A stretch of DNA of 29,070 nucleotides from JAXHNE01 sp038316995 (GCA_038316995.1 JBBQAZ010000010.1:1-29070), one strand, 5' to 3'; counted from the stretch's first letter, positions 18,415 to 28,512 are shown. Numbers and translations: made by a program. Notes: generated by a model not told the origin, from the letters alone.

Positions 18415-21297
18415 ATGTTGGCAAGTATATTTCTTGGATTTTTGTTTGTCCTCTTAATGGGATTGCCATTTGCCTATATTATTGCCCGAAAATCTCTACG
18501 CGAGCAAAAAAATTATGAGCGTGGACTGAAGATGGTTCCGATGCTTATTCATTTACCTCCGCAGAGTGACGATACCGATGGTGGAGGTCGCGATACTAGA
18601 GACGTAGTAGATGAGAATATATCCAAAGCCCAAATTATGTACAACATAATTGCCGGAACGGCGCACAAAGGCTTTATGAATAAGTTTTTTTATGGTCAAC
18701 GGCACATATCTTTTGAAATTGTTGGTATAGGCGGTTTTGTACATTTCTATACTGCTGTGCCCGTTGCGCTTGTTGAAGTGGTGAAACAGGCAGTGGTGAG
18801 CGCTTATCCATCGGCTCAACTCGAAGTGGTCCCTGAGTACAATATTTTTTCTTCAGTAGGAAAGATATCCGGTACGGCAGGCGGTGAACTCACACTAAAA
18901 GAAAACGCAGCTTACCCTATTGCTACGTATCAGGATTTAAAACGTGACGCACTACAATCAATGCTCAGTTCACTTTCTACCATAGAAGAGCATGATGGTG
19001 TCGGAATACAGATGCTTATTCGGCCAGCGAACAGCGATTGGCGCAAGAATGCCTCTGCTATTGCAAGCAAAAAGAGAAAAGGTGAGGGAAATAAAGGTGG
19101 AGCCCAAAAGGGATTTTGGTGGATTAATCAAATCTTTGTTGCGCTTAATAAACCTCCAGAAAATAACGGGGGAGTCGGCGGTAATGATAAGCCCGAGCTT
19201 TCTAGCGCTGATCAGGCAGTTATTGATGCAATTGATGCAAAAACACAGCATCCAGGGTTTGAAGTTGTCATTCGGGTTGTAGCTTCTTCTGATATTTCTC
19301 AGCGGGCACAATCAATTGTGAAAAATGTTGTTGCTGCGTTTGCGTTGTTTGATTCCCAAGGGAAAAATGGATTCAAATACACTCCGGCAAAAGATACAGA
19401 AGAGTTCGTAACTTCTTATATAATGCGTTTCTTTCCTCAAGAAAATAACAAGAATGTCTTAAATTCAGTCGAGCTTGCGACGATATTCCACTTTCCGGAT
19501 GAAAAGAACATTCCTACGTCACAGCTTCAAAGGCAGTCATCAAAACAGGTCGATGGTCCAAGAAATATGGGTAATGAAGGCCTACTTCTTGGTTATAACT
19601 TATTCCGCGGTGCTAAGAAGCCTATTAGATTGTCTCTTGGCGATAGACAACGGCACGCGTATGTCGTTGGTCAAACCGGAACAGGCAAGTCAACGTTCTT
19701 AGAAAACCTTGCACTTCAGGATATGTTGAGCGGTAACGGTCTGGCATTTGTGGACCCGCACGGAGACACAGCAGAGAAGTTGCTGTCGATGGTGCCTCGT
19801 GAACGAACAGAAGATGTTATCTATTTTTGTCCTGCAGATATGGACTACCCTATGGGGCTTAATCTGTTTGAATTTAGCGATGACCAGCAAAAAGACTTCA
19901 TCATTCAAGAGTGTATAAACATGCTTTATAAGCTGTACGATCCACAGAAACAGGGAATTATCGGTCCACGTTTTGAGCGAATTTTTACAAACTGCGCGCA
20001 GCTACTCATGGCAGACCCTGGGGGCGGAACATTTGTTGACGTTCCAAAACTTCTCATTGATCCTGACTTCATGAAAGAGAAATTACAGTACGTAAAAGAC
20101 CAAAACGTCTTAGATTTTTGGACCAAGGAATGGCCAAACTCTCAAAGATCGAACGAAGCGGGTGAAGTTACAAGTTGGGTTGTAAGCAAATTCGGTGCAT
20201 TTCTTAGCAACGAAATGATGCGCAATATAATCGGTCAAACAAAGAGCTCGTTTAATCTGCGCGAAATAATGGATGACAAGAAAATTTTGATTGTTAACCT
20301 AAGTAAGGGCCGTACTGGCGACTTGAACTCACGGCTTCTTGGAATGATATTTGTCATGAAGTTTCAAGCTGCAGCAATGAGTCGCTCTGACATTCCAGAA
20401 GATGACCGAACGGACTTTTCTTTGTACGTTGATGAGTTCCAAAACTTCTCTACAGATTCGTTTGCAACGATCATGTCAGAAGCTCGAAAGTATCATTTGA
20501 ATCTAATTGTTGCCAACCAGTTCACTACTCAACTAAGTGAAGAAATTCGTGATGCCGTCTTTGGAAATATGGGTACTATTGTGGCCTTCAGGATTGGGCA
20601 GAACGACGTAGAGATGCTTTCAAGATATTTCCAGCCAGCATTTGACGGAGAGGACCTTGTTCGGGTACCTAACTTTAATACCATTGTTCGCACACTTGTA
20701 AGTGGTGTTCCAACTGCCGCGTTTAGTATGACGACATTACCGCCCCTCGGTAAGCCCAATCAAGAATTATTTTTGGCGCTCAAGCAACTTTCTGCAGCTA
20801 AGTTTGGTAAAGCAAAGCATAAGGTCGAAGCGGAGGTTTTTGCACGCTTAGCAACCAAGGAGCCATCAAAGTCCGTAAATCGCTTTGGAGCAGCTCCTGG
20901 GACGGCTGGCACGCTTCCTGCCGGTGCTTCACCTAGACCAACAGCTCATGCGCCAAAGTTCGGATCTTCGTTTCTGGACGACTGGCTAGCAAAAAGAAAG
21001 ACACCAGGCTCTCCTGCTAGTTCTGTTCCTAAAGCCGGATCACCAACCACTGCTCAACCAATTCAGGCAGACACTCAGAAACCAAAGCCTGACTTACCAA
21101 CAAATTCACAAAAGGCAGCGCCACCAAAACAAGAATCAACACCACAGACAGACGTTCCGAAAGATGCTCAGTCAAAAACGAAACAAAATAAATCTTCAGG
21201 TGAGTTACATATTCGAAAAGATACGGGTGTTATCGAAGATACTATAACGATTGATAAAGACGGCATAATGCATACCATGGATGATGATACGAGGTAG
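18415..21297 (+). CDS. VirD4/TraG-like (type IV secretion coupling protein family) ATPase
   Basis: The 960-aa protein has one N-terminal membrane helix (residues 3-24). A mixed region follows to about 400, and then a RecA/FtsK-type motor. The motor shows Walker A GQTGTGKSTF at about 417, FVDPHGDTAEK at about 445, and Walker B SLYVDEFQNF at about 672 with the NQFTTQL sensor region. The last 150 residues are Pro/Ala/Lys-rich and disordered. This is the TraD/TraG/VirD4-like family that moves DNA or protein through membranes in conjugation and type IV secretion; FtsK/HerA are more distant relatives. No VirB4, pilin or relaxase lies in the window. It converges with the following minus-strand gene with only 5 nt between. 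Confidence 0.87.
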   Translation: MLASIFLGFLFVLLMGLPFAYIIARKSLREQKNYERGLKMVPMLIHLPPQSDDTDGGGRDTRDVVDENISKAQIMYNIIAGTAHKGFMNKFFYGQRHISFEIVGIGGFVHFYTAVPVALVEVVKQAVVSAYPSAQLEVVPEYNIFSSVGKISGTAGGELTLKENAAYPIATYQDLKRDALQSMLSSLSTIEEHDGVGIQMLIRPANSDWRKNASAIASKKRKGEGNKGGAQKGFWWINQIFVALNKPPENNGGVGGNDKPELSSADQAVIDAIDAKTQHPGFEVVIRVVASSDISQRAQSIVKNVVAAFALFDSQGKNGFKYTPAKDTEEFVTSYIMRFFPQENNKNVLNSVELATIFHFPDEKNIPTSQLQRQSSKQVDGPRNMGNEGLLLGYNLFRGAKKPIRLSLGDRQRHAYVVGQTGTGKSTFLENLALQDMLSGNGLAFVDPHGDTAEKLLSMVPRERTEDVIYFCPADMDYPMGLNLFEFSDDQQKDFIIQECINMLYKLYDPQKQGIIGPRFERIFTNCAQLLMADPGGGTFVDVPKLLIDPDFMKEKLQYVKDQNVLDFWTKEWPNSQRSNEAGEVTSWVVSKFGAFLSNEMMRNIIGQTKSSFNLREIMDDKKILIVNLSKGRTGDLNSRLLGMIFVMKFQAAAMSRSDIPEDDRTDFSLYVDEFQNFSTDSFATIMSEARKYHLNLIVANQFTTQLSEEIRDAVFGNMGTIVAFRIGQNDVEMLSRYFQPAFDGEDLVRVPNFNTIVRTLVSGVPTAAFSMTTLPPLGKPNQELFLALKQLSAAKFGKAKHKVEAEVFARLATKEPSKSVNRFGAAPGTAGTLPAGASPRPTAHAPKFGSSFLDDWLAKRKTPGSPASSVPKAGSPTTAQPIQADTQKPKPDLPTNSQKAAPPKQESTPQTDVPKDAQSKTKQNKSSGELHIRKDTGVIEDTITIDKDGIMHTMDDDTR

Positions 21298-21302
21298 TGT
21301 TA

Positions 21303-21872
21303 CTACTTAGAACGATTCAATAAACGGATAGCAAGCTCAAACAATATTCCACCACCAAACCCGATGACATAGAGCGCAATAAACAGCGTGTAGTTGTATT
21401 CAAAACCACTTTTCTTAGCAAAATATAACACCACGATGGTTCCTATACATGCCACTAATCCACCTCCGAGTACTCCTGACGGACGCGCTGCGGTTTTTCC
21501 GCCAAAATTACTAATGGCTTCTATGTTTTTTTGATGCACAATCTTGCTGAAGGTTCGCTCTACCGGGGGAAGCTTTGCTTGCACATTCGCCATGGTCTTA
21601 TTAAACGAGTTTCGTTTTAATGTGCCCTGATCAAAGTCCGGCAGTTTTTTATTCTCACTTGTGTCTTTTGGACTAAGCTCGTTGGCAGCTTTGGAACTAG
21701 ATTCAATAGTTTCTCTCAGGGCTTCAATAGTTTTTTCACTAACATCATTTTCCTGTTCAGCTAGTTGCTTGATGCGTTCAATATTCTTTCTTGATTGTTC
21801 AGCTGATGCTGATTCAGTCTCTGCATTTTGCTTGTGGGATTCGTGATTCTGGTTAGGAAATTTCTCAGACAT
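21303..21872 (-). CDS. coiled-coil protein with C-terminal membrane hairpin
   Basis: The 189-aa protein starts with a highly charged, Glu/Lys/Gln-rich region (residues 1-75) likely to form a coiled coil. A basic linker follows, then two membrane helices at about 133-151 and 160-182. That suggests membrane anchoring with the coiled-coil region on one side. GGAGGAG lies just before the ATG, inside the end of the upstream surface-protein gene, and the genes are 1 nt apart, so expression is coupled. No family is recognised. Confidence 0.75.
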   Translation of the reverse strand: MSEKFPNQNHESHKQNAETESASAEQSRKNIERIKQLAEQENDVSEKTIEALRETIESSSKAANELSPKDTSENKKLPDFDQGTLKRNSFNKTMANVQAKLPPVERTFSKIVHQKNIEAISNFGGKTAARPSGVLGGGLVACIGTIVVLYFAKKSGFEYNYTLFIALYVIGFGGGILFELAIRLLNRSK

Positions 21873-21873
21873 T

Positions 21874-23376
21874 TTATTCTCCTCCAGATGTGTACTCTAG
21901 TTTGATTAGTTGTGTTTCTTTTCGCAGCAAGTGTGTTCTTGCTAAGAAGTATCCAACGAATATGGCTACGGTCATTGCTACGAGCATACTCTCGCCCGGA
22001 CCTGTGCTAGGCAATGTTTTAGTAGCAATTTCTACTGTTTTATTTACCGTACGAGGAAGTTCGATATCGACTGATTTGCCGTAAAACGTGTTGTTCATAA
22101 TTAAGTCAAAAGCATCTGGGTCTGACGTAGAAATTGGTGTTTGCGGTATTGGACTCTTAACTTTTACAGTAATTGATTTTTCGACTGACCCACCAGCAGG
22201 AATAGTTTCTGCAGTCCAGCGAAGGGTATCACTATCATCTAGCTTGCCGCCGTCTGCATCAACAAGCGCTGCGTAGTGGAAGACATCACTCATGTCTTCT
22301 TCGAAGACAAAACCAGGCATATCAACACGGCCTGAATTGTTAATCTTTATTGTGTAGACTATTGTGTCGTTGGCTTGTGCAGTTGTGCCGTTTGCATCGG
22401 CGATACCCTGTGTAACGTTAGCTGCTGTTTTCTGTGGTTTTATACACGCAGCAACGGCTGAAGGGTTGCTTGCCTCTGGGCAAGGGAAGCAATCATCACT
22501 ACTGTATTGATCCCCGGGTATGTTAGGGCATACATCACATTTATTGTAGTCATATTGAATTCCATCTGTAAGTGGACATACATCACATTCTGCAATAGTA
22601 GATTGCTCACCAGTTTTGTTAGGGCATACATCACATTCCGATAGGTTGTATTGCACGCCTGATATTTTTGGACATACATCACATTCTGCAATAGTTAATT
22701 GATTACCTGCCTTATTCGGGCACTTATCGGTTGGAGTTGGCGGTGGCGGTGGCGGTGGCGGTGGAGGTGGAGGCGGTGGTTGAGGGGGGATATATTCACC
22801 AGGTGTAACGATATTTCCGCAATCATACATAATGAAAATGGGCTTTCCGTCTTCATTTGTAAGTTTTAACATACTGTAATCAGAGTATGCACCGCTATCA
22901 AAAGAGTTAAGGTTTCGCATATAGTAAGTAGTTCCGCCAATTCTAAGCGGTTTTTCGTATGATCGACGGCCGGTTCTATAGTTTGGATCACCACGACTTT
23001 CACGCCCCATTGATCGCAATGTGCCACCATATGATGTAGACCGAACTTTAGCAAAGGCTGCCCTTTGTTCTAGCAGGTCACAGGATACGCCGTGATACGC
23101 CAGAACATCCCTAAAGCCTTGTTTGTCTGATCGACAATAAGATACCGCCTGTGCTTTCGTAGAAAAGCCACCGTAGACCACGTCGTTACTAGAAGAAGCG
23201 AGTGTAGATTCAGGCGGGGAGATGATGGCAAAAGTCTGGATGAATAAACTAACCACTACAAGCAGGACGCCGAGTCTTCGTAATTTTTCTTCTTGTTTGA
23301 GTCGACCATAATAAAATGACAACTCTCCAAGAAGGCTTGGATTGAAGGGGAGGTTGCTTACGAGCTTTCGAAACAT
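21874..23376 (-). CDS. LPXTG-type surface protein with polyproline stalk, Cys repeats and DUF11-like domain
   Basis: The 500-aa protein has a basic N-terminus and a hydrophobic export segment (about 36-55). A Cys-containing globular domain occupies about 66-190. A run of 14 prolines (about 199-212) acts as a stalk, followed by five 16-residue repeats of the form CPNKxGxQ....ECDV (about 220-300). A DUF11-like beta domain with VYTIKINNSGRVDMPGF lies at about 325-425. The C-terminus has LPSTG at 455, a membrane helix and a basic RKE tail, the layout of a sortase substrate, although the tail is longer than usual. No sortase gene is in view. Such a protein could mediate attachment to a host bacterium, which is inference. 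Confidence 0.82.
   Translation of the reverse strand: MFRKLVSNLPFNPSLLGELSFYYGRLKQEEKLRRLGVLLVVVSLFIQTFAIISPPESTLASSSNDVVYGGFSTKAQAVSYCRSDKQGFRDVLAYHGVSCDLLEQRAAFAKVRSTSYGGTLRSMGRESRGDPNYRTGRRSYEKPLRIGGTTYYMRNLNSFDSGAYSDYSMLKLTNEDGKPIFIMYDCGNIVTPGEYIPPQPPPPPPPPPPPPPPTPTDKCPNKAGNQLTIAECDVCPKISGVQYNLSECDVCPNKTGEQSTIAECDVCPLTDGIQYDYNKCDVCPNIPGDQYSSDDCFPCPEASNPSAVAACIKPQKTAANVTQGIADANGTTAQANDTIVYTIKINNSGRVDMPGFVFEEDMSDVFHYAALVDADGGKLDDSDTLRWTAETIPAGGSVEKSITVKVKSPIPQTPISTSDPDAFDLIMNNTFYGKSVDIELPRTVNKTVEIATKTLPSTGPGESMLVAMTVAIFVGYFLARTHLLRKETQLIKLEYTSGGE
22490..22730 (-). repeat. 48-bp tandem repeats coding for the Cys-rich 16-aa unit
   Basis: Five degenerate copies carry the plus-strand motif ACATCACATTCTGCAATAGT or close variants at about 48-nt spacing (for example near 22571, 22620 and 22670). 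Copies 1 and 3 share most of their bases, so the array could change length by recombination. Confidence 0.75.
22738..22783. repeat. GGCGGT hexanucleotide microsatellite coding for polyproline
   Basis: Four exact GGCGGT units and several variants encode the 14-proline run. Unit slippage would keep the frame and change stalk length by two residues at a time. Confidence 0.75.
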
Positions 23377-23462
23377 TTTTAGATTTTTTCTTTTGTAATT
23401 AGTGGCTTAGTGCTATAGCTTATTTAATCATGAAACCGTGTGTTCAAGCAAGTGTTTTACAG

Positions 23463-23491
23463 TTGTCACAATGGATTGAATCACGTATACT
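23463..23491 (+). promoter_or_regulatory. gyrB promoter
   Basis: TTGTCA (23463-23468), a 17-nt spacer and TATACT (23486-23491). The predicted start is near 23498, only about 5 nt before GTG 23503. Confidence 0.7.
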
Positions 23492-23502
23492 ATCTGTAAA
23501 GG

Positions 23503-25512
23503 GTGAAGAAGAAAAATGAATCAGAGGGTAAATTAGAAGTGTCAAAACAGTCGTCCAATTATGATGCAAGTCAAATCCAGGTCCTTGAGGGCCTAGAGCC
23601 GGTCCGTAAGCGACCAGGTATGTACATTGGCGGTACTGGCGTAGAAGGTTTGCACCACCTTGTATGGGAAATTGTCGACAACAGTATTGATGAAGCAATA
23701 GCAGGTCATGCAACCGAAGTGACGGTTACCTTGATGGCCGATGGTGGAGTTAAGGTTCGGGATGATGGTCGTGGTATTCCAGTCGACAAAGTTAAGAAGA
23801 CTGGCCTCTCGGCACTTGAAACTGTACTGACAGTACTGCACGCTGGTGGTAAATTTGGCGGTGATGCTAGTGGATATAAGGTATCTGGTGGTCTTCACGG
23901 TGTTGGTGTTAGTGTAGTAAACGCTTTGTCTACTCAGTTAATTGCTAGGGTATATAAGGATGGCAAAGAATATGAGCAATTCTATAAAATCGGAGTTCCT
24001 GAAACCAAGATAAAAGAAGTCGGTCCAACCAAAGACCGTGGTACCGAGATTACTTTTTACGCAGACGGTTCAATTTTTGAGACCACGGAATTTAACTATA
24101 AAACAATCCTTGACCGATTGCGTCATCAGGCGTATCTCACAAAAGGTGTACGTACAACAATTATTTACGAAAAATCGGGTGAAAAGTACTCATTTTATTT
24201 TGAGGGAGGTATCAAATCCTATGTAAAACACCTTAATGAAGGCAAAGATATAGTAGATGACGACGTTTTTTATGTAGAAAAACAGGTAAAAGACTCCGTC
24301 GTTGAAGTAGCAATACAGTATTCTGAATCGTTCAACGAAACGGTCAAGGCTTTTGCAAATAATGTATTCAACCCAGACGGTGGTACACATTTAACTGGTT
24401 TCCGCGCAGCTTTGACCAGGGTTATTAACGACTACGCACGTAAAAGCGGCCTTATTAAAGAAAAGGAAGAAAACCTTTCAGGTGATGACACCCGTGAAGG
24501 CTTAACAGCAGTAATATTAGTAAAACTTCCTGACCCGCAGTTTGAAGGTCAGACTAAAAACAAACTCGGTAACCCAGAGGTGCGTGGCTATGTAGAGCAA
24601 GTCATGAATGAATACTTTGCTTATTATTTGGAAGAAAATCCAGCGATTGCACGGAAGATTATTGGCAAGTCACTTCTTGCTGCCCGTGCTAGAAAGGCCG
24701 CCCGTGCCGCCCGAGATAACATCATCCGCAAAGGTGTACTGGACGGCGCAAGTATGCCTGGTAAGTTGGCTGATTGCTCAAATAAGGATCCAAAATTTTC
24801 AGAACTATATCTTGTAGAGGGTGACTCTGCTGGAGGTTCTGCTAAGTCCGGCCGTGACAGTAAAAGCCAAGCAATTCTACCGCTCAGGGGTAAAGTCTTG
24901 AATGTTGAGCGTGCCCGTCTGGACAAGATGCTCGCAAACAATGAAATCGTAAGTCTTATTAAAGCTCTTGGCATTGGTATCGAAGAGTCATTTGATATGG
25001 CCGGGCTCCGCTATGGTCGTGTGATTATCATGACTGACGCCGATGTCGATGGAAGCCACATTTCTACTTTACTTTTGACATTCTTTTTCAGATTCATGAA
25101 ACCACTCATTGACGGCGGACATTTATATCTTGCAAAACCACCACTGTTTGAACTTGTGTCCGGAGGAAAAACTGGAAACGTGCTCATATATAATGAAGAA
25201 AACCTAGAGAAAGTAATAGACGAGAAAATAGCTGAACGTAAAACAGCTAAGCTTAAGGTTAACGCAGATGACGAGCGATTCAAGCAAGCTGGTTTTGTGG
25301 ACGTAAAGCGCTACAAAGGTCTTGGTGAAATGAATGCCGACCAACTGTTTGACAGTACAATGGATCCAGCAAGTCGCGTATTAGTTCAGATCCGTGTAGA
25401 GGACGCTGAAAAGGCTGACAGCATCTTTAATAAGCTGATGGGATCAGAGGTAGAGCCGCGCAAGAACTTTATTACTAGTCGTGCAAAATTTGTGAAAGAT
25501 TTGGATATATAG
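23503..25512 (+). CDS. gyrB: DNA gyrase subunit B
   Basis: The 669-aa ATPase subunit starts at GTG 23503. A second GTG at 23539 with GAGGG 10 nt upstream is a possible alternative. Landmarks: EIVDNSIDEAIAG and DDGRGIP (ATP site), GGLHGVGVSVVNAL, YLVEGDSAGGSAK and DADVDGSHI (TOPRIM metal site), and KRYKGLGEMNADQLF near the C-terminus. With GyrA it introduces negative supercoils using ATP. It lacks the large insertion of enterobacterial GyrB. gyrA follows after 8 nt. Confidence 0.97.
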   Translation: MKKKNESEGKLEVSKQSSNYDASQIQVLEGLEPVRKRPGMYIGGTGVEGLHHLVWEIVDNSIDEAIAGHATEVTVTLMADGGVKVRDDGRGIPVDKVKKTGLSALETVLTVLHAGGKFGGDASGYKVSGGLHGVGVSVVNALSTQLIARVYKDGKEYEQFYKIGVPETKIKEVGPTKDRGTEITFYADGSIFETTEFNYKTILDRLRHQAYLTKGVRTTIIYEKSGEKYSFYFEGGIKSYVKHLNEGKDIVDDDVFYVEKQVKDSVVEVAIQYSESFNETVKAFANNVFNPDGGTHLTGFRAALTRVINDYARKSGLIKEKEENLSGDDTREGLTAVILVKLPDPQFEGQTKNKLGNPEVRGYVEQVMNEYFAYYLEENPAIARKIIGKSLLAARARKAARAARDNIIRKGVLDGASMPGKLADCSNKDPKFSELYLVEGDSAGGSAKSGRDSKSQAILPLRGKVLNVERARLDKMLANNEIVSLIKALGIGIEESFDMAGLRYGRVIIMTDADVDGSHISTLLLTFFFRFMKPLIDGGHLYLAKPPLFELVSGGKTGNVLIYNEENLEKVIDEKIAERKTAKLKVNADDERFKQAGFVDVKRYKGLGEMNADQLFDSTMDPASRVLVQIRVEDAEKADSIFNKLMGSEVEPRKNFITSRAKFVKDLDI

Positions 25513-25520
25513 GAATTATT

Positions 25521-28133
25521 ATGGCAGATGAAGATGTTAAGAACACACCAGAAGAACAAGTACCAAAAACTCCAATAGTTGAAGTTATTGAACGTGACGA
25601 ATCGCACTCAAGAATCGTAGAACATGAATCTGTAGAAGACGTTATGGAGTACAGTTATTTGCGCTATTCCATGAGCGTTATTGTTGAACGAGCACTACCT
25701 GATGTGCGCGATGGAATGAAGCCAGTACATCGCCGTATTTTATATTCTATGGACAAAAATGGCTGGCGCAGTGGTTCTAAATTCGTAAAAAGCGCCCGTG
25801 TAGTTGGTGACGTTATCGGTAAATATCACCCTCATGGCGACACTTCAATTTATGACTCGATGGTCCGCTTAGCACAGCCATGGTCAATGCGACATATGTT
25901 GGTTAAAGGTCAGGGTAACTTCGGTAGCATGGATGGAGATCCGCCAGCTGCTTATAGATATACCGAAGCCAAGATGGCTAAAATTGCTGAAGAAATTCTG
26001 CTTGACATCAATAAAGACACTGTAGATTTCCGCGATAACTTTGATGGATCAGAACAAGAGCCATCGGTTTTGCCTGCAAAATTACCGAACCTACTTCTAA
26101 ATGGTCAGCTTGGTATTGCCGTTGGTATGGCAACCAACATTCCACCGCATAACCTGGCAGAATTGCTTGATGCAACCGTTCACCAAATTGATAATCCAGA
26201 TGCGACAGTTGATGACTTGCTTGAATTCGTCAAAGGTCCAGACTTCCCAACCGGCGGGACAATTTACGGTAAAGAATCGCTACGAACAGCCTATGCAACC
26301 GGTCGTGGCGGCGTCATGGTTCGCGGTGTCGCAGAAATAGTTGAAGGCGCCAAGAACAAGCATCAAATTATTATTTCAGAAATTCCGTTCGGCCTTAACA
26401 AGGCGACGTTGATAGAGAAAATCGCTGACCTTCACAAAGAAAAGAAAGTAATGGGAATAGCTGACCTTCGAGATGAAAGCTCACGTGGACTGGTAAAAAT
26501 CGTGGTGGACCTCAAGAGAGACGCATTTCCAAAGAAGCTTCTTAATCAGCTATATAAGTTAACGCCATTACAGGGGTCGTTTAACTTTAATATGATGGCC
26601 TTAATCGACGGTATTCAGCCTCGGGTCCTCGGTCTTCAAGATATTATTGTTGAGCATATCAAGCACCGACAGGTAGTTGTTCGACGTCGTACAGCATATG
26701 AACTTAAAAAAGCACAAGACCGAGCCCATGTATTAGAAGGCTTGAAGATTGCGCTTGATCACATCGATGAAGTTATAGCTACAATCCGAGCAAGTCAGAC
26801 CACAGAAGAAGCACAAGCTAACTTAATTAAGAAGTTCAAGTTGAGCGAGATTCAAGCCAAAGCAATTTTGGCTATGCAGTTGCGGGCGCTTGCTGGTCTT
26901 GAGCGTCAAAGGATCGAAGACGAACTTGCAGAGCTCAAAAAACTGATTGCAGAACTTGAAGGAATTTTGGCCGATGAAAAACGAGTACTCAAGATTATTA
27001 AAGAAGAATTCATTGAACTTAAGAAACAATACGGCGAAGAGCGAAGGACAAAGATTGTCCCACATGAACTCGGAAAAATGAGCGATGAAGACCTCATTCC
27101 TGATGAATCAGTCGTAATTACACTCACTAAAGGTGGCTACATCAAGCGCAACAACGCCGATGAATACAAGCGTCAAGGTCGAGGCGGAAAAGGCCGCAGA
27201 GGCATCAGCACCAAGGAAGAAGATATTGTCGAACAACTTGTATACGCAAGCACTCATGAATATCTACTATTCTTCACTAACAAGGGAAGGGTGTTCCGCA
27301 TAAAAGCATATGAAATTCCAAAATCCGGCCTAAATGCCAAGGGAATTGCAATTGTAAATCTACTACAGACGCAACCAGAAGAAACAATCACGTCATTTAT
27401 TAAACTGCATGCCAAAGCCAGTGAAAACAAGGGATTCTTGTTTATGTGTACCCAGCGGGGAACAGTTAAAAAGACTGCGCTCGAACAGTATCAGAACGTC
27501 CGCCAGACAGGACTAATTGCTATAAATCTTGACGAAGGCGATGAGCTGCGTTGGATACGCATCACAAACGGCGATAACGAAGTAGTCATTAGCACTAGCC
27601 AGGGCCAGGCAATTCGTTTCCATGAAAACGGTGTCCGAGCCATGGGTCGTACAGCTCGCGGTGTCCGTGGAATAAGACTACGCAAGGATGATCAAGTAAT
27701 TGGCATGGACGTCGTAGAAGACGATGCAAATATCTTCGTAATTAGCTCTATCGGTTATGGCAAGCGAACAAAGGTGTCTCAGTTTACGGCCCACGCTCGT
27801 GGTGGTGTTGGTATTCGAGCGGCGGTTGTTAATACTAAAACCGGTAAATTAATTGGCGTGAAGTCGCTCACAGGTGACGACACACAAGAAGTGCTCATAA
27901 TATCTCAGCACGGTCAGACGATTCGCCTTGGTCTTAAGGATATACCTGCTCTTGGTCGTGCTACACAAGGCGTGCGCATAATGCGTCTAAACGGAGATGA
28001 TAATGTCGTATCCCTCGCACTCGTAAATAAAGAAGAAGAAGTCGAAGAAGAAACAGAAGAGGTTTCAGAGGCTAATAATAAGAAAGAAGAAATTAAGAAG
28101 CCTGAATCAAAACCAAAGACTGATAAGAAATAG
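25521..28133 (+). CDS. gyrA: DNA gyrase subunit A
   Basis: The 870-aa subunit has AGGA 5 nt before the ATG. The breakage-reunion domain shows the catalytic Tyr at 147 (AAYRYTEAK). The quinolone-determining region reads HGDTSIYD, so the position equal to E. coli Ser83 is Thr108, and Asp87 is kept as Asp112. The C-terminal pinwheel contains the GyrA box QGRGGKG, which marks gyrase rather than topoisomerase IV. A Glu/Lys-rich tail of about 40 residues ends the protein. It forms an operon with gyrB just upstream of the rRNA genes. Confidence 0.97.
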   Translation: MADEDVKNTPEEQVPKTPIVEVIERDESHSRIVEHESVEDVMEYSYLRYSMSVIVERALPDVRDGMKPVHRRILYSMDKNGWRSGSKFVKSARVVGDVIGKYHPHGDTSIYDSMVRLAQPWSMRHMLVKGQGNFGSMDGDPPAAYRYTEAKMAKIAEEILLDINKDTVDFRDNFDGSEQEPSVLPAKLPNLLLNGQLGIAVGMATNIPPHNLAELLDATVHQIDNPDATVDDLLEFVKGPDFPTGGTIYGKESLRTAYATGRGGVMVRGVAEIVEGAKNKHQIIISEIPFGLNKATLIEKIADLHKEKKVMGIADLRDESSRGLVKIVVDLKRDAFPKKLLNQLYKLTPLQGSFNFNMMALIDGIQPRVLGLQDIIVEHIKHRQVVVRRRTAYELKKAQDRAHVLEGLKIALDHIDEVIATIRASQTTEEAQANLIKKFKLSEIQAKAILAMQLRALAGLERQRIEDELAELKKLIAELEGILADEKRVLKIIKEEFIELKKQYGEERRTKIVPHELGKMSDEDLIPDESVVITLTKGGYIKRNNADEYKRQGRGGKGRRGISTKEEDIVEQLVYASTHEYLLFFTNKGRVFRIKAYEIPKSGLNAKGIAIVNLLQTQPEETITSFIKLHAKASENKGFLFMCTQRGTVKKTALEQYQNVRQTGLIAINLDEGDELRWIRITNGDNEVVISTSQGQAIRFHENGVRAMGRTARGVRGIRLRKDDQVIGMDVVEDDANIFVISSIGYGKRTKVSQFTAHARGGVGIRAAVVNTKTGKLIGVKSLTGDDTQEVLIISQHGQTIRLGLKDIPALGRATQGVRIMRLNGDDNVVSLALVNKEEEVEEETEEVSEANNKKEEIKKPESKPKTDKK

Positions 28134-28277
28134 TTCACAATCTTACTTCCTTTGTTTTCATCGAGCTATCCAGATAAACAATTTTTAGGCGAAGTAGATT
28201 CTATTCAAATAATTCAGCAGCCATAACGTCAGTACTAGTAGTTGTAAATTACGCTACGACTGTTGCCACACAATCTG

Positions 28278-28306
28278 TTGACACATCTGTAATGAGCATG
28301 TAGGAT
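28278..28306 (+). promoter_or_regulatory. rRNA operon promoter and leader
   Basis: TTGACA (28278-28283), a 17-nt spacer and TAGGAT (28301-28306). The leader of about 200 nt (28313-28512) has hairpins TCAGTT/AACTGA (28430-28445) and GTAGGAC/GTCCTAC (about 28460-28478), and no open frame. No boxA-type antitermination site was identified. Between gyrA and this promoter (28134-28277) I see no gene or terminator. Confidence 0.65.
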
Positions 28307-28512
28307 GATACGAGTCTTTTGGAGATCTGGCTATGAGTCTGTCTCATAAATATCGCATATAGTTCCTCCACCGGAACGTGGTATTTACAGAAGAATTGTT
28401 CGTTAAAAACTTATGTAGTGCAAATCAACGTCAGTTCATTAACTGAATGTTTAAAACTTCGTAGGACTTTTGGTCCTACAAACAGTAAACAATAGACTAG
28501 AATCAGTTCTTT

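Noticed and set aside
25860..25890. Quinolone resistance allele in gyrA (Thr at the Ser83 position)
   Set aside because: Thr or Ser is ordinary at this position in many wild-type gyrases, and Asp112 is retained, so resistance cannot be inferred.
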